Part shown: positions 59,640-60,000 of the stretch, one piece after another
How positions within the stretch are numbered: position 1 is the first letter of the stretch
Layout: each line of letters opens with the position of its first letter
DNA from: Lineus longissimus
Taxonomy: Eukaryota > Nemertea > Pilidiophora > Heteronemertea > Lineidae
DNA length: 60,000 bases
Direction of reading: 5' to 3'
Assembly: GCF_910592395.1 (NCBI RefSeq)
Contig: NC_088310.1
Location: 20,035,501 to 20,095,500, forward strand
Notes under the pieces: model-generated
What the model saw: only the letters and a program-made list of their open reading frames with translations
Database searches by the model: none
What the model was told of the DNA's origin: nothing
Program-made: the position numbers and the translations under genes

Positions 59640-59674
59640 TTGGTCGTCCAGGGCATTCTGGAGTGGACGACCAA
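59640..59674. repeat. Perfect 11-bp hairpin
   Basis: TTGGTCGTCCA (59640-59650) and TGGACGACCAA (59664-59674) with a 13-nt loop. Confidence 0.6.
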
Positions 59675-60000
59675 TCCCAAGGGTCATCAGGGCAATCTTG
59701 ATATAAGGTACCCCTATAGGAAGGCCCTTTCAAGGGGACACTTTCGCCCAAACCATCAAGGGCAAATATACCTAATGGATGTGTTCTTCAAGTAACGGTG
59801 GATGGCGAGGCGACAATTGTCCTTTTTTAGGGTACAAGTCCACATCATATGGTTATCTAGTGTATTTGGGAAGAAAAAAACAATCCCCTTCTCATTTTCG
59901 GCAGAAATGGCCGACTTTGATTTATGGGGCACACCTTCAATATTTAACAGCATCCTGTGTAGATATAGCTTCGTATGCGGGTCGCCCATCCCGAGAATTG
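59675..60000. other. No gene recognised
   Basis: Rich in short CCC/GGG and AAGGG motifs; no supported frame. Confidence 0.35.

Overview
The window is nuclear DNA of an animal, most likely a marine invertebrate. Genes are split by GT-AG introns with pyrimidine-rich acceptors. The main proteins (THADA, an Ly6/uPAR three-finger protein, an MS4A/CD20-like tetraspan, GPI-type leucine-rich-repeat proteins) are metazoan families. Transposon fossils and minisatellites fill much of the rest. I cannot name the species or phylum from the sequence.

Layout. 1-8.75 kb: the last 18 exons (1,090 codons, all splice phases agreeing) of a THADA homologue on the + strand, with a composite short DNA element in one intron and a poly(A) signal at 8727. 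9.1-14 kb: a 29-bp minisatellite, a near-perfect 73-nt foldback, a trinucleotide block and a 31-bp tandem array. 14.03-14.11 kb: one intact tRNA-Ser(UGA) gene on the - strand. 14.1-23.3 kb: no gene recognised, with a C/T-rich strand-asymmetric tract at 21.7-22.2 kb. 23.4-24.2 kb: a 265-aa basic, low-complexity protein with a PP1-docking-like KVSF motif. 24.2-29.85 kb: nothing recognised. 29.85-37.98 kb: a structurally intact Ty3/gypsy LTR retrotransposon with equal-length LTRs that show no difference where compared, gag and pol in a -1 relationship, and no env. 39.1-45 kb: two inverted-repeat elements, a secreted Ly6/uPAR-type gene on the - strand and unassigned open frames. 45.8-60 kb: a possible coiled-coil exon, then a - strand MS4A-like gene of which two exons are visible, 7.8 kb apart. 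The intron between them holds a MITE with 45-bp TIRs and a 9-bp target duplication, a LINE 3' fossil, and two tandem + strand LRR genes.

How the genes relate. The THADA gene, the tRNA and the retroelement are functionally independent as far as I can see. The LRR pair is a local duplication: both copies have a signal peptide, LRRNT, irregular LRRs, a CDC-type C-terminal cap and a GPI-type hydrophobic tail, and both have a splice acceptor just before the start codon. The second copy carries a one-base deletion that splits its frame. The most interesting locus is this surface-receptor-like LRR pair nested, in opposite orientation, in the intron of a membrane tetraspan gene.
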